NCBI GenBank assembly: GCA_942493075.1
Contig: OW818681.1
Location: forward strand, 1,364,001 to 1,428,000
Source: JBBQYD01 sp942493075
GTDB taxonomy: Bacteria > Verrucomicrobiota > Verrucomicrobiia > Limisphaerales > UBA8199
Length of the DNA: 64,000 bases
Direction of reading: 5' to 3'
The translations under genes and the position numbers were made by a program. Shown piece by piece: positions 17,928 through 25,803 of this stretch (the first letter of the stretch is position 1; every line of letters begins with the position of its first letter). The notes under the pieces were generated by a model. The model was not told where the DNA came from. It worked only from the letters and a program-made list of their open reading frames with translations, and did not search any database.

Positions 17928-20900
17928 ATGGCCACCAGTCGTTTCTCTTCCGCCGGCGCTCGTATCGGGCGGTTTTGGCTTCGCTTACCCACCCTCCTGG
18001 TGGCAGCCGTTCTCAGTTCCTGCGCACTCCCCGCCGTCAGTAACCATCCCTCGCCCCCGCCAACCGGTTTGATGTGCGAGTTGATGGAGCATCCCGAGCA
18101 AACAGTCATCACCGATGCCCGGCCGGAGTTTGGCTGGATTTATCACCCTTCGGTGCGTGGGGACAGCCAGTCTGGCTTTCAGTTGATCGTGTCCTCCAGC
18201 TTGGCAGTGGCGGAGGCGGGCACTGCAGATATGTGGGATTCCGGCCCCCGGAACAGCGGGGCGTCCATTAACATCGAATACGCCGGAGTGCCGCTCGCTC
18301 CCTCCGCCCGGTATTACTGGCGGGTGCGGACCCGGGACCAGGAAGGGCACTGGAGTTCTTATTCGACTACCCAGGGGTTTGCGATGGATACGCGTCTTAA
18401 CTCCGTGTCCGAATTCAAAATCGACACTCAAGGGCTCCAATGGGTGTGGTATCCGGAGGCTGCGGTGGATGGCACCCGCTGGTTTCGCAAATCAGTAGTG
18501 ATCCCCGCTGGCCGGACGGTGCAGGGCGCCCAGTTCCTCCTGACCTGCGACAACCAATTCACACTTTTCGCAAACGGTTCCACGGTGGGAACCAGCACGA
18601 ACTGGAAGGCGTTCACCCTGCTGGACATCCCGCAACTGGTGCCGGGAACCAACGTGCTGGCCATTCGCGCGGTAAACGTGGGTGCTTCGGCGGCTGGATT
18701 AACGGGCAAACTGCAATACCGGCTGGATGATGGCACAACTAACGTGGTCTTCATTGACAACTCCTGGCGCGCGGCCACGAGCGCTCCTATCGGCTGGGAC
18801 TTGCCCGGCTTCGACGACCGCACCTGGGTCGCCGCGAAGGTTATAGGAAATTACGGCATCAGCCCGTGGAACACCACGGCCACGCTGCCAGCTTCCGGCG
18901 GTCTTATTTACGGCGCCTCCACGCAGGCCTATGCCAACCGCTACCCGCTGCGCTTCACCGCCCACTCATCCGTGGTTGTGACTAACACCGGGCCGGGGCG
19001 TTGGTTTGTCGATTTTGGACAGGACGCGTTTGGGTATGTCACGTTGAAGCTCAGCGGAGCTTTCGCCGGCCAGACCCTCGAGGTTCGATTCGGAGAAATG
19101 GCGACCAACTGGGCGGTGCGCACCAACCCGCCCGGGACCATTCGCCATGGCATCACCAAAGTGGCGCTGCAGAACGGCGACACCGTCCTCGAGATCCGGC
19201 CGCCGGGTAAGAGCGGTTCCGGGGTGGACATCCGCCCTCTCGCGGGCGTGGTGCTGCCCTTCCGCTATGCGGAATTTATCAATTGCCCGGCGCCTATCTC
19301 ACGTGAATCGGTGACGCAGCAACGCCTGCAGTACGAGTTCAACGACACCGCGGCGGCCTTTGACTCCTCCAGCGCGGCGCTCAACCAGGTCTGGGCTCTT
19401 TGCCAGTACAGCATGAAAGCGACGAGCTTTGCCGGGGTCTATGTCGATGGCGACCGCGAGCGCCTTCCGTATGAAGCCGACGCCTACATCAACCAACTCA
19501 GCCATTACAGTGTGGACCGCGAGTACACGCTGGCCCGCTACAGCCATGAATACCTGCTGGCCCATCCCACCTGGCCCACCGAGTGGAAATTCCACTCCGT
19601 GTTGATAGCCTGGGCCGATTACGAATGGACCGGCAACACCGAGGCGCTGGTCGCCCACTACGACACGCTTAAGACCAAGCTTTTCCCCGATCGCGTGCGC
19701 GCCGCCGACGGTTTGCTGCAAGGCTATGTCACGCGGACCGGCAGCAGCCCCGGCAACCAGGACATCGTCGATTGGCCGGCTGGCGAGCGCGACGGGTTCG
19801 TATTCAAGGATTACAACACCGTCATCAATGCCTTCTACTACCGCTGTCTGCGGCTCATGGCCCGAATTGCTGACGTCACCGGGCATCCATCCGACGCGAC
19901 GGAGTACACAGCGGCCGCAGACCGGGTTTACAACAGTTTCAACAGGGTCTTCTGGAGCGCCGCCGACCAACGGTATGTGGACGGCGAAGGCACCAGTCAC
20001 GCCTCCGCCCACGCCAATTTCACGCCCCTGGCGTTTGGGCTGGTGCCCGCTGCCAATCGCGCGGCCGTGGTCTCTTTCCTCCGCACACGAGCCATGGCCC
20101 CGAGCGTGTATGCCGCCCAATACCTGCTGGAAGGGCTCTACGAAAGCGGCGAAGCCGAATATGCGTTGAGCTTGATGACCACCAACGGCCCTCGCGGCTG
20201 GCTCAACATGATTGCCGCCGGGTCCACCATCACCACGGAAGCCTGGGATTTCACCTACAAACCCAACCAGGACTGGAACCACGCTTGGGGCGCTGCCCCA
20301 GGGAACATCATTCCACGTTATGCCCTCGGGCTCCGGCCTCTGGAGCCCGGCTTCGGCAAGGTCCTGGTCCAGCCACAACTCGGGTCGCTGAGCTTCATTG
20401 AAGGCACCGTTCCCACCATTCGCGGGCCAGTCTTCATTCGCGCGGATCGCGAAACGAATGATTTCAAGCTGCGGTTGCATCTGCCCGGCAACGTCAGCGC
20501 CACGGTCATGCTGCCGGCTGCCGGCCTGACCGAGCGGGTGGCCCTTGTGGATGGAGACGTTGTCTCCGGCACTCTCACCAATGGCTGGCTGATTCTCGAA
20601 GGCATCGCTGCTGGCCACCACGCGCTATGGCTAACCGCAACCAACCGCCCCTCGCAGCAAGTGCTCTATAATAACTGGCGGTCGGGCTGGTTTGGCGGCG
20701 ACGCCGCAAACGATGCCATAGCGGGTCCAGAGGCCGATCCTGACCGGGATGGCAGCAGCAATTACGCTGAGTTCATCGCCAACACCTGCCCGCAGGACGG
20801 ACTGTCCCGGTTCCAAATCGAGAAAGTCACGCTGAACCGCTCAACCGCCTTGCTGCGCACAACAGTCTCGGGCAAAACCGGACGCCGCTACGAACTCCAG

Positions 20901-21038
20901 CGTGCCGATGCGCAGCTCCAGAACTGGACGGGGGTTGATGACAGCGGTAATCTGGCCTCCGATGAGCTCATTAGCCTATCCGACACGCAAGCCGATGCGG
21001 ATTCAGCCTGCTACCGCGTTCGCGTGGAAAGACCTTGA
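17928..21038 (+). CDS. Alpha-L-rhamnosidase-like lipoprotein (GH78)
   Basis: The product has about 1036 residues (a TTG directly before the ATG is an alternative start). The N-terminus is a lipoprotein signal (LLVAAVLSSC, Cys near residue 32). Then come a fibronectin-like domain (RPEFGWIY...ARYYWRVRTRD), a jelly-roll domain at ~172-290 (CDNQFTLFANGS), a second beta domain (GRWFVDFGQDAFGYV) and the GH78 (alpha/alpha)6 catalytic region from ~490, with DGDRERLPYEADAY, the family's acidic cluster. TEAWDFTYKPNQDWNHAWGAAP near 770 is also typical. The C-terminus has a calcium-loop-like DPDRDGSSNYAEF and a verrucomicrobial beta tail. It is expected to release terminal rhamnose from plant or microbial glycans outside the cytoplasm. 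Confidence 0.9.
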   Translation: MATSRFSSAGARIGRFWLRLPTLLVAAVLSSCALPAVSNHPSPPPTGLMCELMEHPEQTVITDARPEFGWIYHPSVRGDSQSGFQLIVSSSLAVAEAGTADMWDSGPRNSGASINIEYAGVPLAPSARYYWRVRTRDQEGHWSSYSTTQGFAMDTRLNSVSEFKIDTQGLQWVWYPEAAVDGTRWFRKSVVIPAGRTVQGAQFLLTCDNQFTLFANGSTVGTSTNWKAFTLLDIPQLVPGTNVLAIRAVNVGASAAGLTGKLQYRLDDGTTNVVFIDNSWRAATSAPIGWDLPGFDDRTWVAAKVIGNYGISPWNTTATLPASGGLIYGASTQAYANRYPLRFTAHSSVVVTNTGPGRWFVDFGQDAFGYVTLKLSGAFAGQTLEVRFGEMATNWAVRTNPPGTIRHGITKVALQNGDTVLEIRPPGKSGSGVDIRPLAGVVLPFRYAEFINCPAPISRESVTQQRLQYEFNDTAAAFDSSSAALNQVWALCQYSMKATSFAGVYVDGDRERLPYEADAYINQLSHYSVDREYTLARYSHEYLLAHPTWPTEWKFHSVLIAWADYEWTGNTEALVAHYDTLKTKLFPDRVRAADGLLQGYVTRTGSSPGNQDIVDWPAGERDGFVFKDYNTVINAFYYRCLRLMARIADVTGHPSDATEYTAAADRVYNSFNRVFWSAADQRYVDGEGTSHASAHANFTPLAFGLVPAANRAAVVSFLRTRAMAPSVYAAQYLLEGLYESGEAEYALSLMTTNGPRGWLNMIAAGSTITTEAWDFTYKPNQDWNHAWGAAPGNIIPRYALGLRPLEPGFGKVLVQPQLGSLSFIEGTVPTIRGPVFIRADRETNDFKLRLHLPGNVSATVMLPAAGLTERVALVDGDVVSGTLTNGWLILEGIAAGHHALWLTATNRPSQQVLYNNWRSGWFGGDAANDAIAGPEADPDRDGSSNYAEFIANTCPQDGLSRFQIEKVTLNRSTALLRTTVSGKTGRRYELQRADAQLQNWTGVDDSGNLASDELISLSDTQADADSACYRVRVERP

Positions 21039-21116
21039 ATCACTTGTTGGGAGTGAGCCGCAGCCTATGGGTTTGTGCCCTCGCGTTCTAGTTCTGGGCG
21101 TGGTATTCCCTGGACT

Positions 21117-21536
21117 ATGAAATCGCTGACGGAACATCTTTGGTTCGAGACTCCCCACCGGCGGGATTACCTGAACATCACCAGCCAGGTGGAAGAATTG
21201 GTTCGCAAGAGCGGCGTGCAGGAGGGTTTATGCCTTGTGAACGCCATGCACATTACTGCCAGCGTTTACATCAATGATGCGGAGGATGGCCTGCTCCACG
21301 ATTATGATGTTTGGCTGGAGAAACTCGCTCCCCACGCTCCCACCGCCCAGTACCAACATAATCGCACAGGCGAGGACAACGCGGACGCCCATATGAAACG
21401 CCAGCTCATGGGCCGCGAAGTGGTGGTCGCCATCACAAACGGCAAGCTGGACATGGGGCCGTGGGAACAGATTTTTTACGGCGAGTTTGATGGACGCCGC
21501 CGAAAACGAGTGTTGGTCAAAATCATTGGGGAATGA
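21117..21536 (+). CDS. YjbQ family protein (UPF0047, secondary thiamine-phosphate synthase-like)
   Basis: This is a 139-residue protein starting at ATG 21117; the upstream in-frame extension to 21075 has no family similarity. It shows the UPF0047/YjbQ pattern: RDYLNITSQVEELV, GLCLVNAMHITASVYIND near residue 50, NADAHMKRQLMG and GPWEQIFYGEFDGRR with the terminal VLVKIIGE. The conserved His and Asp residues of the trimeric active site are present. Family members can show weak thiamine-phosphate synthase activity, but the true role is unclear. It overlaps the start of the next gene by 4 bases, so the two are translationally coupled. Confidence 0.93.
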   Translation: MKSLTEHLWFETPHRRDYLNITSQVEELVRKSGVQEGLCLVNAMHITASVYINDAEDGLLHDYDVWLEKLAPHAPTAQYQHNRTGEDNADAHMKRQLMGREVVVAITNGKLDMGPWEQIFYGEFDGRRRKRVLVKIIGE

Positions 21537-22870
21537 TGGCACCCACCGAGAACGCCCTGGCACAAGGTGCCCGGAGGATTGTTGAGCGGCTGCAAGCCGC
21601 TGGGTTCGAAGCCTTCTGGGTTGGGGGCTGTGTTCGGGACATGCTTTTGGGCCGTGAACCGGGCGATTACGACATCGCTACTTCAGCACTGGCGGATGAA
21701 GTGGAGCGCCTCTTTCCCGACACCATCCCAGTTGGAAAGAAATTCGGGATCGTCGTGGTAGTCGAAGCCGGCGAACAGTACCAGGTGGCGACGTTCCGGG
21801 CAGAATCGGATTACGAGGATGGCCGGCACCCGGGGCAGGTGAGCTTTGGCGATCCACAGGCCGATGCCCAGCGCCGCGACTTTACAATCAATGGATTGTT
21901 TTTCGATCCGGTGAAAAGGACTGCCCGGGATTGGGTGGGAGGCGAACGGGATTTAAAGGCGAAGCTGATTCGTGCGATTGGCGACCCAACGGAGCGTTTT
22001 CGCGAAGATCACCTGCGCCTTTTACGAGCGGTCCGCTTTGCTGCTCAATTGGGATTCGAAATCGAGAAGGGCACTTGGACGGCCATTTGTGAGCAGGCGC
22101 CTAACATACGAACGATCAGTTCTGAGCGCATTCGGGATGAACTCCTTAAGCTACTTGCTCCTCCACATGCTGCCCGGGGACTGCGCTTGCTTCGAGAAAG
22201 CGGCCTGCTGAAGGAGGTTCTCCCGGAGGTCGAGGCGACCAGCCAATGCGAGCAATCCCCCGATTTTCACCCTGAGGGCAGTGTTTTCAACCACCTGCTG
22301 GCGATGCTTGAGAATATGCCTAACCCAGCTCCGCCGGAGCTACCGTGGGCAGTTCTTATGCACGATGTTGCGAAACCGCAGACGGCCAGCCGCGATCCAG
22401 CGACCGGCAGCATCCATTTCTATGGGCATGAGCATTTGGGTGCCACGATGGCGGCGGAGATTCTCGAACGTCTTCGTTTCCCACGAAAAGAGATCGAAGT
22501 GGTCGCTCACGCGGTGCGGTGCCATATGCAATTCAAGGATGCTCCACAGATGCGCCAAGCCACCTTGCGGCGCATGCTGCTGCGCCCCACCTTTCCCCTG
22601 GAATTGGAACTGCACCGGCTTGATTGCGTCGGGTCGCACGGACGTCTTGACATCTATGAGTTTCTCAAGAGAAGCCAGGCCGACTTGGACAAAAAGCCCG
22701 AGATCCATCCTCCGTTGCTTACCGGTGACATGCTCAAGGAACTTGGCATGCCTCCCGGGCCAGCCATGGGACAGTTGTTGCAGGAAGCCCGTGATTTGCA
22801 GCTTGAGGAGGTCCTCAAGACCACTGACGAGGCCATGGCGTGGGCGCGGAAGCAGCTCTCGCAAGTGTGA
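21533..22870 (+). CDS. cca: CCA-adding / poly(A) polymerase-type nucleotidyltransferase with HD domain
   Basis: This 445-residue class II nucleotidyltransferase completes or repairs the tRNA 3' CCA end (or acts as poly(A) polymerase). Motifs include GGCVRDMLLG (residues ~31-40), the catalytic DYDIAT acid pair, RRDFTINGLFFDP, DPTERFREDHLRLLRAVRFA (motif D region) and an HD domain with LMHDVAKP and YGHEHLGATMA. The start is at 21533 or 21536 (ATGATG). Both tRNA genes seen in this window already encode CCA, so a repair role is reasonable for at least those tRNAs. It is coupled to yjbQ through a 4-base overlap. Confidence 0.94.
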   Translation: MMAPTENALAQGARRIVERLQAAGFEAFWVGGCVRDMLLGREPGDYDIATSALADEVERLFPDTIPVGKKFGIVVVVEAGEQYQVATFRAESDYEDGRHPGQVSFGDPQADAQRRDFTINGLFFDPVKRTARDWVGGERDLKAKLIRAIGDPTERFREDHLRLLRAVRFAAQLGFEIEKGTWTAICEQAPNIRTISSERIRDELLKLLAPPHAARGLRLLRESGLLKEVLPEVEATSQCEQSPDFHPEGSVFNHLLAMLENMPNPAPPELPWAVLMHDVAKPQTASRDPATGSIHFYGHEHLGATMAAEILERLRFPRKEIEVVAHAVRCHMQFKDAPQMRQATLRRMLLRPTFPLELELHRLDCVGSHGRLDIYEFLKRSQADLDKKPEIHPPLLTGDMLKELGMPPGPAMGQLLQEARDLQLEEVLKTTDEAMAWARKQLSQV

Positions 22871-22950
22871 AAACTGGTGCTCACACAGGGGGGAAGAGAA
22901 AAACTTTTACGCCGTCGCTTCTGGTTCCTGACCGAATACCCGCAATTGGA

Positions 22951-23289
22951 CTAACTCAGTTTGGGCAGAAGCGCGCATGGACCTGCGTTGGCAGGATCAT
23001 GGAACAGGAACACACTACGTCCTGCTTGAATGCAGTTGTGGTGACGAACAGCCACCCTGCCTGCCCGTTGACCATCCACCCACGTGCCGTTTTGCGATTC
23101 CAGATCGTGAATCTCGAACGCTTCACCGCTTCGGATGACTAGAAAGTGGCGCCGCGAAAGGGCATCATCCTCCACAACCACATCAGCAGTCTCGCCGCGG
23201 CCAATGGCGACAGGGTCCTCCCCGAGGTCCCACACTTGGGACCTAAGGCCATTTTCATCAAGCAACCACAAGCTAGCCATATCACACAA
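22951..23289 (-). CDS. Small FHA-domain protein
   Basis: This 112-residue protein is almost entirely one forkhead-associated domain, a phosphothreonine-binding module. The signature residues are visible: IGRGETADVVVEDDALSRRH (Gly-Arg and Ser-Arg-Arg-His) and DLESQNGTWVDG (the NG motif). The start may be ATG 23280 (MASLWLLD), three codons inside. FHA proteins act with Ser/Thr kinases; two such kinase genes occur in this window (28.7 and 47.5 kb) but neither is adjacent. FHA domains also occur on EssC ATPases of type VII systems, whereas the FtsK-like ATPase at 56.7 kb lacks one. Any partner is unknown. Confidence 0.88.
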   Translation of the reverse strand: MCDMASLWLLDENGLRSQVWDLGEDPVAIGRGETADVVVEDDALSRRHFLVIRSGEAFEIHDLESQNGTWVDGQRAGRVAVRHHNCIQAGRSVFLFHDPANAGPCALLPKLS

Positions 23290-23549
23290 TCCTACCCGCG
23301 TACTGCATCACCGGTTTAGTCATTAGACGCGGAAACCACTGAAAAGTTGCATTCTTTTTTTGGCAAAGCCCTAAGTCCCTGCTCTGTGGAAGGATTCATT
23401 TATGGGGTTCGTGCTGGCGAGCGCTCACAGGGGGTTGTCGCTGGGTCCTTGCGATTGGAGGCACTCTACCGATTCAGACCGTTTCCGCGTTTCCGCGATG
23501 ATCCTCAATTGCCACTGGAAGTCTGCATGATCCGTGCTATATAAACCCG

Positions 23550-23933
23550 TTGCGTTTAAATGTCGCCATACGGTTTGTCACGGTGTTGATGCTGGTCCTG
23601 GCTTTGGGCTGGCATTGGGCACTGCTGCAAACAGTTGCCTGGGCCGCCATGCTGACTGATTACTCCAGACAGACCTCATTGTCCCAGGCAATCAACGACA
23701 CTTTTGATGGCAAACATCCCTGTCAATTGTGCAAGGCCATCTCCAAAGGCAAGCAACAGGAGAAAAAAACCGCGTTCTCCAGCCCTGGAAAAACCCTCGA
23801 CTTTTCCTACGAGAGAGTGCTGTTCGTGTTCAATGCCCCCAGCACGTTCTGGCTTGCAGGAGAACATTTGACATTCATCCGATCGACTGACCTTTCGCCT
23901 CCCACGCCTCCTCCTCGAACGACCACTGCCTGA
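23550..23933 (+). CDS. Small membrane/exported hypothetical protein with CxxC motif
   Basis: This 127-residue protein has an N-terminal hydrophobic segment (VTVLMLVLALGWHWALLQTVAWAAML), a HPCQLCKAI motif near residue 57, a Lys-rich stretch and a proline-rich C-terminus. The start appears to be TTG at 23550, with GTG and ATG alternatives ~12 codons in. The CxxC preceded by His could bind metal or be redox active; similar short proteins occur in other Verrucomicrobiota, but I cannot name a function. It is followed after ~200 bases by an exported protein and a pseudopilin-like gene on the same strand, which may form one transcription unit. Confidence 0.65.
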   Translation: MRLNVAIRFVTVLMLVLALGWHWALLQTVAWAAMLTDYSRQTSLSQAINDTFDGKHPCQLCKAISKGKQQEKKTAFSSPGKTLDFSYERVLFVFNAPSTFWLAGEHLTFIRSTDLSPPTPPPRTTTA

Positions 23934-24139
23934 CATCGGGCTGCTGCCGTAAATCAACCCGCTTGATACGGACGGTAGTGCCTTTGTTTTTCTTCCAGAT
24001 AGAACAACGATTCCGCACGGCGCACAGCCGCACCGGATTCGACCTGATCCCAAAGAAATTTGGAGAGTGGCGCCCATCTATAGATTTGCGCCTCCTCTCC
24101 AGTCCCAAAACTAATGACTTTTGACCGAAAGAACTTTTA

Positions 24140-24976
24140 ATGAAATTCAGAAAGAACTTGTTGGAGCGTGGTGGACAGGCTGGTGCCTGTGTTTGGCTTG
24201 CGATGATGCTGACCGCGGGTCACTCGGAGGTGTTAACAAATGTGCCCATGCAAGGTGGGATGGTCATGCCAATGGTATCCTACAATGCAGAGAAAGACGG
24301 AATAAATGTGATGATGCCGGCCACTGTGCCGCAGCTAACACCCCTGCTGGTGAGCAACCCTAGTGATCGATTCAATCCTGAAGATCCCTGGTTCACCGCT
24401 CTAGACCCCAGTCAGCAAGGGTTAATCTTCAGCCGCCGCTACGGCTTTGTGATGAGTGGAAACACCGATATCCTTCCGTCGAACAGACAGATTTGGATTC
24501 GCCGTGTGGCTGGCGCCCCTGAGTTATCCACCTTCCGCTATCAGGATACCGAACCCAAGGCGATGGAACCCATTTTCGGAACCGGTGGCGTCACAAACGC
24601 TTTGCATTGGAATGGGAAGATGTTTCATCCGCTGTTTACCGCTCCGCCCGGAACAAACCTTTTGAGCGCTACTTTTGAGGTGTATTTGTTAAACACGGCG
24701 ACCGGAGCGGAAGTGCCGAATTCAACCAGCGGTCCGCTTGTTTTCAACTGGAGCACACTCCCTGATCCTCGACCCCACCTGCAACTTGCTCCTGACGCTT
24801 TAAAGATATCCTGGCCGGCCTCGTCGCTTCCATGGCAGTTGGAAAGCAGCGAGAGCCTGGAGAGTCCCTCTTGGACGGTGGTCACAAACCAGCCACAAGC
24901 CGGGGAAGGGGAGACCACGGTTAGCCTGCCAGCCGCTCCTGAACGCCGGTTCTTCAGATTGAACCTGGTGCAATGA
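24140..24976 (+). CDS. Exported hypothetical protein
   Basis: This 278-residue protein has an N-terminal signal-like segment (ACVWLAMMLTAGHSE). The middle is rich in Pro, Met and aromatic residues (NVPMQGGMVMPM, SNPSDRFNPEDPWFTALDPSQQG). The C-terminal ~70 residues form the beta-rich tail common to exported proteins here (LKISWPASSLPWQLESSESL, ending RRFFRLNLVQ). The stop overlaps the start of the following pseudopilin-like gene by 4 bases (ATGA), so the two are co-translated. The combination of exported protein plus pseudopilin recalls the other two such loci in the window. The function is unknown. Confidence 0.8.
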   Translation: MKFRKNLLERGGQAGACVWLAMMLTAGHSEVLTNVPMQGGMVMPMVSYNAEKDGINVMMPATVPQLTPLLVSNPSDRFNPEDPWFTALDPSQQGLIFSRRYGFVMSGNTDILPSNRQIWIRRVAGAPELSTFRYQDTEPKAMEPIFGTGGVTNALHWNGKMFHPLFTAPPGTNLLSATFEVYLLNTATGAEVPNSTSGPLVFNWSTLPDPRPHLQLAPDALKISWPASSLPWQLESSESLESPSWTVVTNQPQAGEGETTVSLPAAPERRFFRLNLVQ

Positions 24977-25668
24977 GAGTTCCCTTTCCGCAAAAGAATC
25001 CTTCCCGCAAGCCGGGTGACTCCGGGGTAACTGGGTTTACCCTCATCGAATTGCTGGTGGTGATCGCAATTATCGCGGTGCTGGCCTCCATGCTGCTCCC
25101 CACGCTGACCCGTGCGAAGGAGTCTGCCCGCTCAACCCACTGTCTGGCTAACATGCGGCAGCTCGGCTTGGCCGCCCGTTTTTACGCGGATGACAATGCG
25201 GACGAGCTGCCGCGCAGCCAGCATTCGGCTTTCGCCAGTGGTGTGATGCCTTGGGAACGCACCCTGGCTCCATTCCTGGGAAGCAGTGCGACCCGTTGGA
25301 CCAATCTGCTCACCTCGATCTACAACTGTGGGTCTGACCGCAAGCCTGAGCCCTGGAGCTATGGCTTGAACGTTTACTTCGAACTCGGTCCCGAGGACGA
25401 CTACTCCGGAAAACCGCAGACATGGCGCCGTGCCTCACAGGTGATTAAACCGGCTGCCACCATCCTATTTGCTGAAAACCAGAGCGCGGCCGATCATATC
25501 ATGCCTCATTTCTGGCTCGCACCGGGCGATGCTGAAGATCTGGACAGCAAACGGCATCGTCAAAAGGCCAATTATACGTTCGTTGATGGGCATAGTCAGA
25601 TGTTGCCGCTTGCTCGGATTTATGATCCGCCACGGACGGATCTCTGGAATCCCTCACGAGCCGAATAG
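24973..25668 (+). CDS. Pseudopilin-like exported protein (DUF1559-type, H-x9-DG)
   Basis: This 231-residue protein has the prepilin cleavage site and hydrophobic helix GFTLIELLVVIAIIAVLASMLLP at ~16-38, then NMRQLGLAARFYADDNADE. The C-terminal H-x9-DG motif is HRQKANYTFVDG. These proteins are processed by prepilin peptidase and are very abundant in Planctomycetes and Verrucomicrobia; their role is unknown, and a link to type II secretion is inferred from the leader only. The gene overlaps the exported protein gene upstream by 4 bases, which supports a functional pair. Confidence 0.88.
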   Translation: MRVPFPQKNPSRKPGDSGVTGFTLIELLVVIAIIAVLASMLLPTLTRAKESARSTHCLANMRQLGLAARFYADDNADELPRSQHSAFASGVMPWERTLAPFLGSSATRWTNLLTSIYNCGSDRKPEPWSYGLNVYFELGPEDDYSGKPQTWRRASQVIKPAATILFAENQSAADHIMPHFWLAPGDAEDLDSKRHRQKANYTFVDGHSQMLPLARIYDPPRTDLWNPSRAE

Positions 25669-25803
25669 AGGCTGGAAAGCTGAGATTGTGGTGGTTAGCT
25701 AAGAAGACGTTAAAGTCTTACGTTTTCCTGCCGATAGATCTTCAAATCGTCAAGGGCAAGGCAAGTCTTGCCTGCAGTGTAATCGCGGCACCATCGAATA
25801 ATT

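Noticed and set aside
19299..20621. 440-residue minus-strand open frame inside the rhamnosidase gene
   Set aside because: It lies fully opposite GH78 coding sequence with recognised motifs. Its protein has no domain pattern and is a typical GC-rich antisense frame.
23347..23544. 65-residue plus-strand frame between the FHA gene and the CxxC protein
   Set aside because: No ribosome binding site, domain or plausible composition. The ~260-base stretch shows nothing else.
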